A DNA stretch of 64,000 bases from NCBI RefSeq assembly GCF_000711975.1, contig NZ_JONT01000009.1, positions 1-64,000 on the forward strand. The letters are read 5' to 3'. A model generated the notes under the pieces. That model saw nothing but the letters and a program-made list of their open reading frames with translations, did not search any database and was not told where the DNA came from. Below are positions 8,442-16,824 of the stretch, in pieces. The first letter of the stretch is position 1, and each line of letters opens with the position of its first letter. Both the position numbers and the translations under genes were made by a program. Source of the stretch: Desulfofalx alkaliphila DSM 12257. GTDB taxonomy: Bacteria > Bacillota > Desulfotomaculia > Desulfotomaculales > Desulfohalotomaculaceae.

Positions 8442-9422
8442 CTAATGTAGATAGGTGCTATATTCTTCAGCATCTATTCCTTTATGAAGGGCTGCAGATA
8501 AGCCGCCGGCAATTACCTTGGCGGTGTTATGGATTAACATATCCACTTCCTTGGGTGTGACCATTAAATTCCCTCCAAAGGGTGCCAAGATATCGTTTAG
8601 TACCCCCTGAACGGCATCCTGTTGATAGGCCTGATAGATTTGTGGGTTAGTTTTAAACTGTGCGAACAGTCGTTCAATGGCGTCGGAAGCAATTAAGGCG
8701 GCGTGCACCACCATGGGAACACCCACCGCAATTACCGGTACCCCCATTGTTTCTTGATTAATCCCTGCCCGCTTATTGCCTACTCCGCTGCCCGGCGCTA
8801 TGCCCGTGTCGGCAATTTGAATGGTGGTGGCAATGCGTTCTACACTGCGGGAAGCCAGGGAATCAATGGCTATTACCAGCTCCGGTTTAACATTTTCAAC
8901 GATGCCCTTAATAATTTCCGCTGTTTCAATGCCGGTTACCCCCAATACACCCGGTGCAATTGCACTTACCGGGCGCATTCCTTCCCTGATTTCACTGGGT
9001 GCATAGTTAAAGATATGCCTTGTGACTAAAACTTGATCCACAACCTGGGGTCCTAGGGCATCCGGTGTGGCATTGCGGTTTCCTAAACCCACTATCAATA
9101 CATTTGATTCCTGGGGCAGTTCAAATAACCTTCCCAAATGCTCGGCTAACACCTGAACTATCTGTTGATGAACCTCTCTGTTGTTATCGGTTAGTGACGG
9201 TGCTTCTATGGTAATGTAATTTCCCTGGGGCTTTCCCATAATTTCCTCGGCAGATTTTTCTACGATTTTTACCGTGCTCACCACTGCATGGTCATAGGTT
9301 TCTCTGTCAACTACTACCCCAGGGATTTCTTCACCCAATTGGCCGCGCACAACTTCCCTTGCTTCTAAAGCTAAATCTAAAGTAATGCCAAAGTGAGAAA
9401 GAAAATTTTTACTTAAGGTCAA
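8442..9422 (-). CDS. gpr: Germination protease GPR
   Basis: GPR is the self-processing aspartic-type protease (family A25) that degrades small acid-soluble spore proteins when spores germinate. The 326-aa protein has the family core GLGNRNATPDALGP, AIAPGVLGVTGIET, VIAIDSLASR and the GVGNKR block. The start is UUG 9422 with GGGAGGGTG upstream; a short N-terminal region before the mature part fits the autoprocessed propeptide. It is divergent from rsmD. TATAAT-like hexamers are present upstream, but no convincing forespore sigma-G site could be assigned by eye. Its presence shows that the organism forms endospores. Confidence 0.96.
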   Translation of the reverse strand: MTLSKNFLSHFGITLDLALEAREVVRGQLGEEIPGVVVDRETYDHAVVSTVKIVEKSAEEIMGKPQGNYITIEAPSLTDNNREVHQQIVQVLAEHLGRLFELPQESNVLIVGLGNRNATPDALGPQVVDQVLVTRHIFNYAPSEIREGMRPVSAIAPGVLGVTGIETAEIIKGIVENVKPELVIAIDSLASRSVERIATTIQIADTGIAPGSGVGNKRAGINQETMGVPVIAVGVPMVVHAALIASDAIERLFAQFKTNPQIYQAYQQDAVQGVLNDILAPFGGNLMVTPKEVDMLIHNTAKVIAGGLSAALHKGIDAEEYSTYLH

Positions 9423-9568
9423 CGGTACACCCTCCCAATTATATTGCTACCTTAGTTTTTCCCATCAAGGACAAATTATACAGTTTTTAGCAAATGAACA
9501 CTAAATAAATCGATTTTTTGGGTATGATATGTTATAATAAAAGTTGGTTAAGAAGGGAAGGTTTTCTT

Positions 9569-10120
9569 TTGAGGGTAATAGCCGGCACTGCAAAAAAAAT
9601 GATATTAAAGAGCCCCCGGGGTGAAAAAACACGCCCCACCGCAGACCGGGTAAAGGAAGCAGTATTTAATATATTGGCAGACAGAATTATAGATTGTAAT
9701 TTTTTAGATTTGTTTGCCGGCACGGGCAGCATTGCCATTGAGGCACTGAGCAGGGGAGCGGCACATGCTGTGCTGGTGGAAAAAGATCGGCCCACGGTGG
9801 CAATAATAAAAGAAAATCTACAGCGTACCAAACTCTTTCAAAGGGCCGAAATTTTACATTGCGACGTATTCTCGGCAATGAAAACCCTATATCAAAATAA
9901 TAAAAATTTTGATATTATCTACATAGACCCACCCTATTACAAGGGATACTACCAAAAAGTACTAAATGAAGTATTTAATTGCCATCTGTTATCACCTAAA
10001 GGGGTGGTGGTAGTTGAAAGCAGCACCCAACACCTACCGCCGGAAACAGTTGCAGATTTATTAAGGATAAGAACACAAAGATATGGAGATACAACCATTA
10101 ATTTTTACCAATTAACCTAG
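9569..10120 (+). CDS. rsmD: 16S rRNA (guanine-966-N2)-methyltransferase RsmD
   Basis: RsmD methylates G966 of 16S rRNA. The product has the SAM-binding LDLFAGTGSIAIEAL motif and the catalytic IDPPYYKG (DPPY) motif. UUG 9569 is chosen as start because the conserved RVIAGTAKK follows at once and GGGAAG stands 8 bases upstream. A longer frame from 9518 would add 17 unconserved residues and overlaps a TATAAT at 9533-9538, which is more likely a -10 box. The resulting 183 aa is normal for the family. coaD follows after 23 bases, the usual rsmD-coaD pairing. Confidence 0.94.
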   Translation: MRVIAGTAKKMILKSPRGEKTRPTADRVKEAVFNILADRIIDCNFLDLFAGTGSIAIEALSRGAAHAVLVEKDRPTVAIIKENLQRTKLFQRAEILHCDVFSAMKTLYQNNKNFDIIYIDPPYYKGYYQKVLNEVFNCHLLSPKGVVVVESSTQHLPPETVADLLRIRTQRYGDTTINFYQLT

Positions 10121-10143
10121 TACTATGGAGGCAGAAAAAGACT

Positions 10144-10632
10144 ATGCGTATTGCAGTATACCCGGGAAGTTTTGACCCCATTCATTACGGGCACCTAGAC
10201 ATAATTGAACGGGCATCGGTGCTGTATGACAAACTGGTGGTTGCGGTGGCCACCAATCCTAAAAAAAAGCCGCTCTTTGACACCCAAGAACGGATAGAAT
10301 TATTAAAGATGGTGCTAAAGGATTTTGACAATGTTTACATAGAATCGTTCGAAGGTTTAACGGTAAATTATGCCTTAAAGCAAGGGGCCCAAGTTGTGGT
10401 CAGAGGGTTGAGGGCGATAACAGATTTTGAAAATGAGTTTGTTTTTGCACTTACCAATAAAAAATTGGAACCCAGGGTGGAAACCATATACCTAATGACC
10501 CGCTCGGAATACTCTTTTATAAGCTCCAGCGGCGTTAAAGAGGTTGCTTACTACGGCGGCAATATAAGTGATATGGTACCGTCCATTGTAGCTGATAAGT
10601 TGCATCAAAAGTATGATGATGCTTTAAAATAA
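10144..10632 (+). CDS. coaD: Pantetheine-phosphate adenylyltransferase CoaD
   Basis: CoaD makes dephospho-CoA from 4'-phosphopantetheine and ATP, the penultimate step of CoA synthesis. The 162-aa protein is full length. The nucleotidyltransferase motif H-Y-G-H is at residues 14-17 after YPGSFDPI, and the VVRGLRAITDFENEF and SEYSFISSSGVKE motifs are present. An ATGGAGG SD lies 11 bases upstream. It follows rsmD and precedes a coiled-coil protein in one operon. Confidence 0.97.
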   Translation: MRIAVYPGSFDPIHYGHLDIIERASVLYDKLVVAVATNPKKKPLFDTQERIELLKMVLKDFDNVYIESFEGLTVNYALKQGAQVVVRGLRAITDFENEFVFALTNKKLEPRVETIYLMTRSEYSFISSSGVKEVAYYGGNISDMVPSIVADKLHQKYDDALK

Positions 10633-10646
10633 GGGAGGGAGAGAAT

Positions 10647-11093
10647 ATGGAGCTCCTTAGTATACTAAATGAATTAGAGGAATTTGTTGAAGAATGTCCC
10701 AGGGTGCCCTTAAGCAAAAAGATTATGGTGGATGAAAATAAACTTTTTGACTACATAGATCGGATACGTACCACCTTGCCTGATGAGGTGAGACAAGCTA
10801 AACTTCTGATAAAAGAACGTGAAAAGGTACTCAGCGAATCAAAACGCGAGGCCCAATTACTGATGGAGGATGTACAGCGGCAGATAGAAAAAAAGGCTGA
10901 TGAAAGTGAAATTGTGGAAGTGGCAAACAGAAGGGCCCAGGAAATAGTTAAACAGGCTGAAGAAATGGCTGCAGAAATACGCTTAGGCGCCAAGGAATAT
11001 GCTGATGAAATATTAGAAAAGATGGAAGGTCATCTTGATAGACTAATTAACCAAGTAAGGTCCGGAAGGGATGAATTACAAAGAATGAAGTGA
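10647..11093 (+). CDS. Coiled-coil protein of unknown function (DivIVA/ATP synthase b-subunit-like)
   Basis: The 148-aa product is almost wholly helical and charged: after an N-terminal segment of about 45 residues (EEFVEECPRVPLSKKIMVD) comes a long coiled coil rich in E, K, R and A (AKLLIKEREKVL to the C-terminus). There is no membrane segment. Similar genes after coaD in Firmicutes are usually annotated as ATPase or as V-type H subunit-like, from coiled-coil similarity only. GGGAGGGAG precedes the ATG and the gene lies 14 bases after coaD. The family name and role are uncertain. Confidence 0.75.
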   Translation: MELLSILNELEEFVEECPRVPLSKKIMVDENKLFDYIDRIRTTLPDEVRQAKLLIKEREKVLSESKREAQLLMEDVQRQIEKKADESEIVEVANRRAQEIVKQAEEMAAEIRLGAKEYADEILEKMEGHLDRLINQVRSGRDELQRMK

Positions 11094-11094
11094 T

Positions 11095-11125
11095 AAAACA
11101 GGTCCAGCGACCTGTTTTATTTTTA
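11095..11125 (+). terminator. Terminator of the rsmD-coaD operon
   Basis: AAAACAGGTC pairs with GACCTGTTTT around a CAGC loop, followed by ATTTTTAT. It closes the + strand operon. Confidence 0.85.
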
Positions 11126-11132
11126 TAAAATT

Positions 11133-11155
11133 AATAGGGCGCAAAGCGCCCTATT
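11133..11155 (-). terminator. Terminator of the acd / DRTGG operon
   Basis: AATAGGGCGC and GCGCCCTATT form a perfect 10-bp stem with a 3-base loop. On the minus strand it follows the stop of the gene at 11160 and runs into an AATTTTAT stretch. Two terminators back to back thus separate convergent units. Confidence 0.75.
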
Positions 11156-11159
11156 ATGG

Positions 11160-12212
11160 TTACTTTAATTTATCGATGATCTGACGCCAGTCCACATATT
11201 TTTCTATATTCTCCAGGGCCACCTTAATTACACTCTCATTTTCCGGCTTAATGCGATTAGAAACCTCTGTCATCCGTTCAATGGTGGTAAAGGTATCGTA
11301 ATGCACTAAAATTACCGGCACCTCTTTTTCGCTGGCCTTGGCAATTACCTTTACATCGGGATACAGGCCGCCGGTTAATATTAAGACAGAGGTGTCTGTT
11401 TCCAGGGCTGCCAAGGCCAGGTCAGCCCGGTCGCCACCTGTTACCACTGCCTTGTTGGCTGCCCTGCGCAGGTAGCCCAAGGCGCTTTCTATTGTCATGG
11501 CGCCAACGATGGAGTCTTCCACCGGTCTGTCTAATTTATCTTCTCCGGTAAGTATTTCACCACCCAGTACTTCATAGTACTGCTCTACGGTGGGTGCATT
11601 TAACTCCGGCCGCTGGGGAACGATGCCCAGGGTGTCAAAGCCGTTATCTGTCAACAGACGTCTGTATACCCCTTCTGTTTTTGCCAGTATTTGCCTGGGC
11701 ACATTGTAAAATACATTGCCCACCACAGGGATGTCATGGGCTTTAAAATAACGGTTGAAAAACATTGCTTGATCCATAGAAAAATCATTTTTTAGCCTAA
11801 TCATGTAGAGTGTGGCTGCATTAAAGTCATGGGCCAGCGAAGGGGCATCTAGGTTAATACTGGCCATGGCATGGGGAAATATTGCTCCGTCAATAAGAAC
11901 AAGATCCGCATCCTTAGAGACAACTTCAAAGGCACTTTGAATTTTTTTTGCTAAATTAGAGGATTGCTGAAAACGAGTTAAATAAAAGGGGCTGGTGGTA
12001 CAGGGTACAATAATATCTAAAGGAGTATCCATGCCCAGCACCTTTTTCATTAAAATACCGTCTTCGTCTGCAGTGGAACCTGAGGCCGTGGTAATACCAA
12101 TGGGTTTAAAATAGCTTACCTTATAACCTTCTGCCTGCAGTTTCAGCCCTAGGCCCACTGCCATTGCAGTCTTTGCACTTCCCGCTGTACCTGTGATATA
12201 GAGGTTTTGCAT
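11160..12212 (-). CDS. P-loop (BioD-like) and DRTGG domain protein, Pta N-terminal-like
   Basis: The 350-aa protein resembles the regulatory N-terminal half of long phosphotransacetylases, without the catalytic half. A P-loop (GTAGSAKT, residues 8-15) and a DGAIFPHAMA Walker B-like segment form a BioD-type domain (about 1-200). A DRTGG-like domain follows, with VVTGGDRADLALAAL and VLILTGG. Stand-alone proteins of this kind occur next to acetate genes in several anaerobes and archaea. It lies 12 bases downstream of the ADP-forming acetyl-CoA synthetase in one operon, so a sensing or regulatory role in acetyl-CoA metabolism is a reasonable inference. No enzymatic function is demonstrated by the sequence. 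Confidence 0.8.
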   Translation of the reverse strand: MQNLYITGTAGSAKTAMAVGLGLKLQAEGYKVSYFKPIGITTASGSTADEDGILMKKVLGMDTPLDIIVPCTTSPFYLTRFQQSSNLAKKIQSAFEVVSKDADLVLIDGAIFPHAMASINLDAPSLAHDFNAATLYMIRLKNDFSMDQAMFFNRYFKAHDIPVVGNVFYNVPRQILAKTEGVYRRLLTDNGFDTLGIVPQRPELNAPTVEQYYEVLGGEILTGEDKLDRPVEDSIVGAMTIESALGYLRRAANKAVVTGGDRADLALAALETDTSVLILTGGLYPDVKVIAKASEKEVPVILVHYDTFTTIERMTEVSNRIKPENESVIKVALENIEKYVDWRQIIDKLK

Positions 12213-12224
12213 TTAATTACCACC

Positions 12225-14339
12225 TCACGATATAGTTATTTTAATATCTATTGCAGATAAGCCCTGTTCATAGGCAAATATGGGGTTGATATCCATTTCC
12301 GCAATTTCAGGAAAGTCGGTGACTAATTTGGCCACCCTGCCAATTACGTCTATTACAGCTGCTATATCCACCGGCCTTTGTCCCCGGTAACCCTTAATTA
12401 AGGTGTAAGCTTTAGTTTCAGCGATCATGGCTTGAATTTCTGCGGCTGTAATACCGGAAGCCAACCGGAAAGAAACATCCTTAATTAAATTCACATATAT
12501 ACCACCCAGACCAAAGGCGATCATGGGGCCGAATTGCACATCCCTTGTCATGCCAATTATAAGTTCGGTACCCTGGGGCATCATTTTCTGTACATCTACA
12601 CCGTAAGGCAGTACATCCGGCAGGTAGCGCTGCACATTATCCATTATCTGAAAAAACCCTTCTTCCACTTTTTTGGGGGTGTCTAAATCCAGCAACACCC
12701 CGCCAACATCTGTTTTGTGCATTATCTTTGGTGACGCAACCTTTAAAACCACTGGATAGCCAATTTCCTCCGCTAATTTAAGGGCTTCTTCGGCGGTGGT
12801 GGCTAACTTTATAGTTGCGGTGGAAATGCCGTAGGCTTTGGCCACTTCGTATGTTTCATCACCCAATAAAACCCTGCGACCGTCGCGAAAGACATCGTAA
12901 AACACTGCTTTTACTGCCTTTCTATCCACATCTTGGTAGTCTAAGGGTTCATCTTCTTCAAACAAAGATTCCTGCACTTGCCCGTACTTTGTTAAACCAC
13001 TTAAGCTGTAAATGGCCGGTTCGGGAAAAGTATAGTTAGGAATGCCGGCACTTTTAACAATTTTACTTCCTTCTTCCAAACCGGGGCCACCCATGAAGGA
13101 TGTGAATATGGGTTTTTGGGGGTATTTTTTATGCAAATTTACAATGGTATTGGCTATCACAAGGGGATCGGTCAATGCCGTGGGGCAAACCAGCACCACC
13201 ACACTGTCCACGTTGTCATCCAACAGAACTTTTTCCAGTGCAAAATGATACCTTTGGTCATCGGCATCACCTAAAACATCCACCGGGTTGTATATGTTAG
13301 CGGCTGCCGGCAGAAAGGCCCGCAATTGATCAAGGGTTTCTTTAGAAAAGCGGGCCATGGTCAGATCATGGTGTTCCACTGCGTCGGTGGCTATAATACC
13401 AGGGCCACCGGCGTTGGTAACCACTGCCACCCGTCTGCCCTTGGGAATTGGCTGATATGAAAAGGCCATGGCTAAGTCAAACAATTCAGTCATGGTACGA
13501 GCACGGATTATTCCCGATTGTTCAAAGGATATTTGGTAGGCCAGGTCGCTTCCCGCCAAAGCACCGGTGTGAGAGGAAGCCGCTTGGGCACCGGCCTGAC
13601 TGGTGCCTGACTTAAATATAATAATCGGCTTCTTGCGGCTGGCACCCTTGGCCACCTCCAAGAAGTTTTGCCCGTCGGTTACATCCTCAATATATGCCAA
13701 AATAACGTCGGTATATGGATCGTCTGCCAATGCATTAATAAAATCTGCTTCGTTTAACTGGCCCTTGTTCCCTAAGCTGATAACCCGAGAAAAACCGATA
13801 CCGGTGGATAGGCTCCAATCTACGATAGAGATCAACATTGCTCCGCTTTGGGATATAAAGGCGATGTTTCCTTTTTTCGGGGCAGCGGCAGAGAAAGTGG
13901 CATTTATTGGAACGATGGTATCCATGACACCGACACAGTTCGGTCCCATCATATTAATGCCATACCTGTTGGCGGTACTGACTAATTGTTTTTCTAACTC
14001 TAAGCCCTCAGTGCCAACTTCTTTAAAACCGGCACTTAGTACAATCAGGTTTTTTATACCTAACCTGCCGGCTTCTTCTGCAATATCTAAACTGTACTTG
14101 GCAGGAACTGCTAGGATTGCCATATCGATAGGTTGATTTACTTCAGAAAGTGACTTGTAACATTTTAAGCCTTCGATGTCCTTGGCCTTAGGGTTAACGG
14201 GGTAAACATTACCTTGAAAACCGCTGGCTAGGATGTTTTTCACCACTGCATTGCCAATTTTACCCGGCGTGGCGGAAGCTCCAACTATGGCAACGGAAGT
14301 GGGGTTAAAAAAACTGGATAAATCGGCCAAATCTATCAC
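12225..14339 (-). CDS. acdAB: Acetate-CoA ligase (ADP-forming), alpha-beta fusion
   Basis: The enzyme converts acyl-CoA, ADP and phosphate to acid, CoA and ATP, giving one-step substrate-level phosphorylation. The 704-aa chain has a CoA-binding Rossmann domain (SVAIVGASATPGKIG from about residue 15), a flavodoxin-like CoA-ligase domain with SSHTGALAGSD and His257 as the expected phosphorylated residue, and a C-terminal ATP-grasp beta domain from about 490 (KAYGISTA, GYPVVLKVASP, KTDVGGV). Its own promoter lies at 14366-14395. Substrate specificity (acetyl versus aryl or branched acyl) and direction cannot be read from sequence; protein acetyltransferase-type homologues lack this full arrangement or carry a GNAT domain, absent here. 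Confidence 0.9.
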   Translation of the reverse strand: MIDLADLSSFFNPTSVAIVGASATPGKIGNAVVKNILASGFQGNVYPVNPKAKDIEGLKCYKSLSEVNQPIDMAILAVPAKYSLDIAEEAGRLGIKNLIVLSAGFKEVGTEGLELEKQLVSTANRYGINMMGPNCVGVMDTIVPINATFSAAAPKKGNIAFISQSGAMLISIVDWSLSTGIGFSRVISLGNKGQLNEADFINALADDPYTDVILAYIEDVTDGQNFLEVAKGASRKKPIIIFKSGTSQAGAQAASSHTGALAGSDLAYQISFEQSGIIRARTMTELFDLAMAFSYQPIPKGRRVAVVTNAGGPGIIATDAVEHHDLTMARFSKETLDQLRAFLPAAANIYNPVDVLGDADDQRYHFALEKVLLDDNVDSVVVLVCPTALTDPLVIANTIVNLHKKYPQKPIFTSFMGGPGLEEGSKIVKSAGIPNYTFPEPAIYSLSGLTKYGQVQESLFEEDEPLDYQDVDRKAVKAVFYDVFRDGRRVLLGDETYEVAKAYGISTATIKLATTAEEALKLAEEIGYPVVLKVASPKIMHKTDVGGVLLDLDTPKKVEEGFFQIMDNVQRYLPDVLPYGVDVQKMMPQGTELIIGMTRDVQFGPMIAFGLGGIYVNLIKDVSFRLASGITAAEIQAMIAETKAYTLIKGYRGQRPVDIAAVIDVIGRVAKLVTDFPEIAEMDINPIFAYEQGLSAIDIKITIS

Positions 14340-14365
14340 CTACCTTATACTCAGAAGTCAAGTCC

Positions 14366-14395
14366 ATTATATTCCGGGCTGTAAACCGGTGTCAA
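14366..14395 (-). promoter_or_regulatory. Sigma-A-type promoter of acdAB
   Basis: On the minus strand TTGACA (14390-14395) and TATAAT (14366-14371) are both perfect and separated by 18 bases. Transcription would start about 20 bases before the acdAB start codon, leaving a short leader. Confidence 0.8.
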
Positions 14396-14426
14396 TGAAT
14401 CCTGTGGGGCAAGTCTTGTGTGTAAA

Positions 14427-14455
14427 AAAGGACTTTGCCTAACACAAAGTCCTTT
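14427..14455 (-). terminator. Terminator of ackA
   Basis: On the minus strand AAAGGACTTTG pairs with CAAAGTCCTTT, an 11-bp stem with a 7-base loop followed by a U-run. It ends ackA before the acdAB promoter. Confidence 0.85.
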
Positions 14456-14462
14456 AAAAAAA

Positions 14463-15653
14463 CTATATCAGTTCCGCTGTTTCCTTTGCGATCATTAATT
14501 CTTCGTTGGTGGGTACCACCATGGCCAACACCTTCGAGCCTTCTTTGCTGATAATGGCTTCCTTACCGCGGCAGTTGTTTTTATCATTGTCAAGCTCTAA
14601 TCCAAGGTAAGACATATTTTGCAATATATCCCTGCGCTGGTCTATGCCGTTTTCACCAATTCCTCCGGTAAAGGCCACAACGTCTACTCCGCCCATGGCT
14701 GCACTGAAGGCACCGATGGCCTTCTTTACACTGTAATTAAAGGTATTAAGGGCCAGAATAGCCCGTTGGTTCCCTTTTTCGGCAGCCTCTTCCAGGTCTC
14801 TAAAATCGCTGCTTAAGCCGGATATGCCCAGAACACCGCTTTGTTTGTTAAGTAAGGTGCTCACTTCCGCCGCACTGAAATTTTCCTTTTTCATAATAAA
14901 GGGAATTATTGCCGGATCAATATCGCCGGAGCGAGTGCCCATGGGTACTCCTGCCAGAGGTGTAAAGCCCATGGTGGTATCAACGGACTTTCCTTGATCC
15001 ACTGCAGTGATGCTGGAACCGTTACCCAGGTGGCAGACAATAATCTTTAGCTGGCCAATTGGTTTGCCCAGTATTTCGGCAACCCGGTTGGACACATATT
15101 TGTGAGAGGTGCCGTGAAAACCGTATTTGCGGATTTGCAGCCTTTCATAATATTCATAGGGTAGGGCATAGGTATAGGCGTAGTCAGGCAAAGTTTGATG
15201 GAAGGCGGTATCAAATACGGCAACCTGTGGTGCATGGGGCAATAATGCCTGACAAGTTTTTATACCTAAGACATTTGGTGGGTTATGTAGAGGTGCCAAG
15301 TCAAATAAAGATTCCAAGACCTTTAACACTTCATCATCAATAACAACCGCCCGATTGAATTTTTCTCCTCCGTGTACCACCCGGTGGCCAACGGCGCTAA
15401 TTTGAGACATATCCCCAATGGCACCGTGTTCTTTATCGGTTATTAAATTAAATATTTGCTGAATGGCTTCTTTATGGTCCGCCAGGTCTTTTTCCAACTT
15501 GAATTTACCGCCACCGTTTAATTGCTGTTTTATTTTAGAACCGGGTATACCTATTCTCTCTGCAATACCTGTGACCAGCGATTTGTTTTCCTTTATGTCT
15601 ATTACTTGATATTTTACCGACGAACTACCACAATTAATAACCAAAATAAGCAA
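14463..15653 (-). CDS. ackA: Acetate kinase
   Basis: AckA interconverts acetyl phosphate + ADP and acetate + ATP. The 396-aa protein is full length, with the family N-terminus LVINCGSSSVKY, HRVVHGGEKF, GFHGTSHKYV, HLGNGSSITA and FTGGIGENG. The start is UUG 15653 with GGAGG 8 bases upstream. It lies downstream of the phosphotransacylase pduL, with which it would form the complete acetyl-CoA to acetate path, although a hairpin at 15724-15757 separates them. Confidence 0.97.
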   Translation of the reverse strand: MLILVINCGSSSVKYQVIDIKENKSLVTGIAERIGIPGSKIKQQLNGGGKFKLEKDLADHKEAIQQIFNLITDKEHGAIGDMSQISAVGHRVVHGGEKFNRAVVIDDEVLKVLESLFDLAPLHNPPNVLGIKTCQALLPHAPQVAVFDTAFHQTLPDYAYTYALPYEYYERLQIRKYGFHGTSHKYVSNRVAEILGKPIGQLKIIVCHLGNGSSITAVDQGKSVDTTMGFTPLAGVPMGTRSGDIDPAIIPFIMKKENFSAAEVSTLLNKQSGVLGISGLSSDFRDLEEAAEKGNQRAILALNTFNYSVKKAIGAFSAAMGGVDVVAFTGGIGENGIDQRRDILQNMSYLGLELDNDKNNCRGKEAIISKEGSKVLAMVVPTNEELMIAKETAELI

Positions 15654-15723
15654 TTACAATTCCTCCTCACTATAAATATATTGGTGGCCCACCCCAGAGG
15701 TTGGGGTTTGTTATGTAACAAAT

Positions 15724-15757
15724 ATTAACCCGGGTTAATGCCTTAACCCAGGTTAAT
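15724..15757 (-). terminator. Hairpin between pduL and ackA (terminator or attenuator)
   Basis: Two near-palindromic 15-mers (15724-15738 and 15743-15757) are reverse complements of each other except for one G-U, forming a 15-bp stem with a 4-base loop; on the minus strand ATTTGTTA follows. Each arm is also a palindrome by itself, TTAACCCGGGTTAA and TTAACCCAGGTTAA. A second small hairpin lies at about 15693-15710. It probably reduces read-through from pduL to ackA. Confidence 0.65.
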
Positions 15758-15791
15758 AAATTATATCCAATGAGACGGTATAAGACCAGTA

Positions 15792-16490
15792 CTATTTATT
15801 TAGTATTTCCGAGATATGGCCGCGATGAATATAGGCATTTAGGATGTCGCCGTTTCTTAAACCGACTGCGTTGGCTTCATCTGTGTCCACGTGCATTTCT
15901 GTTTTGTAATTATCACTTACCCTTACCAAAACGTCACCAAAAATAATTCCCCGGGGCCCCTTTGCCCGCACGCTGACCTTATCGCCGTTCTTTAATCCCA
16001 GCTGTTGGGCATCGGAAGAGTGCATGTGTATATGACGGGCAGCAACAATGGCTCCTTCTTTAAGGGTGACCGTTCCCTTTGGCCCAACAATGGTGATAGG
16101 TGCAGAACCTGCCAGGTCGCCGGAGTCCCTGAGGGGTGCTTTTATTCCCAGCTTAAAACTGTCGGTTACAGTGATCTCAGCTTGGGTCTGTTTGCGGGCC
16201 GGACCCAGCACACGAACTTTTTCAAGGACACCCTTGGGCCCCACCAGCATTACTGTTTCTTCACAGGCATATTGGTTAGGTTGTGACAGCTCTTTTGCCT
16301 TAGTTAATTGGTAGTTGGGACCGAACAGTTGTTCAATATCTTCTTCTGAGAGGTGAACGTGGCGGTTGGAAATTCCTACGGTAACCTCAAAAATCTCGGG
16401 TTTAATAACCGACAATCGGTTGCTGTCTTCTTCCTTTGCCTCGGGCATTTCTTTTACGGTTACTTTATTTTTGATATTTTCATTAAGCAT
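15792..16490 (-). CDS. pduL: Phosphate propanoyltransferase/acetyltransferase PduL
   Basis: PduL transfers the acyl group between CoA and phosphate and can replace the unrelated Pta enzyme. The 232-aa protein has two conserved PduL barrel halves with the zinc-binding histidines: NRHVHLSEED (His44, His46) and RHIHMHSSD (His153, His155, His157). A later MHVDTDEANA is also typical. The first ~33 residues are a polar extension without the hydrophobic face expected of a microcompartment encapsulation peptide, and no shell genes are near, so a cytosolic acetate-producing role is likely. Its own promoter is at 16635-16663, and ackA follows. Confidence 0.92.
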   Translation of the reverse strand: MLNENIKNKVTVKEMPEAKEEDSNRLSVIKPEIFEVTVGISNRHVHLSEEDIEQLFGPNYQLTKAKELSQPNQYACEETVMLVGPKGVLEKVRVLGPARKQTQAEITVTDSFKLGIKAPLRDSGDLAGSAPITIVGPKGTVTLKEGAIVAARHIHMHSSDAQQLGLKNGDKVSVRAKGPRGIIFGDVLVRVSDNYKTEMHVDTDEANAVGLRNGDILNAYIHRGHISEILNK

Positions 16491-16824
16491 AGCCTCACCA
16501 ACCCCTTTAAAATATTTTACCCCAACTTCTGTTGGGTAATTTATATAATTTTGAATAACGGTTAAATAATTTGGTACGATGGTCTGACCGGAACCATAAA
16601 AAAATACTAAATGCTGTTTTATGTCATTACTTTAATTATGAACCAGTGATTTTTCTTTGTCAATACTTATGAAAAGTATCCGTATTATTAGAAATTTTAA
16701 TATTTTGCTAACTTAATCGGTGACCTTAGCTTTGTTTGCCGCTTTTAGCTATCCTTTGTCTGCCATTATTAGGTATGAGTTTAAATTATTGCCCAATGCA
16801 GAAGGGTTCACCTGGCTTTTAGGT
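16491..16824 (-). other. Gene-free interval: leader and promoter of pduL
   Basis: No ORF of convincing quality lies here. The part next to pduL is its leader of roughly 135 bases, with a small hairpin ACCCAAC/GTTGGGT at about 16521-16538. The promoter lies at 16635-16663. From 16690 to 16824 I see only AT-rich sequence before the ylbJ stop. Confidence 0.6.
16635..16663 (-). promoter_or_regulatory. Sigma-A-type promoter of pduL
   Basis: On the minus strand TTGACA (16658-16663) and CATAAT (16635-16640) are exactly 17 bases apart. The transcript would carry a leader of about 135 bases before the pduL start. Confidence 0.75.

Noticed and set aside
15792-16490. Microcompartment locus suggested by pduL
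   Set aside because: No shell proteins, aldehyde dehydrogenase or diol dehydratase lie nearby; the neighbours are acetate kinase and Acd.
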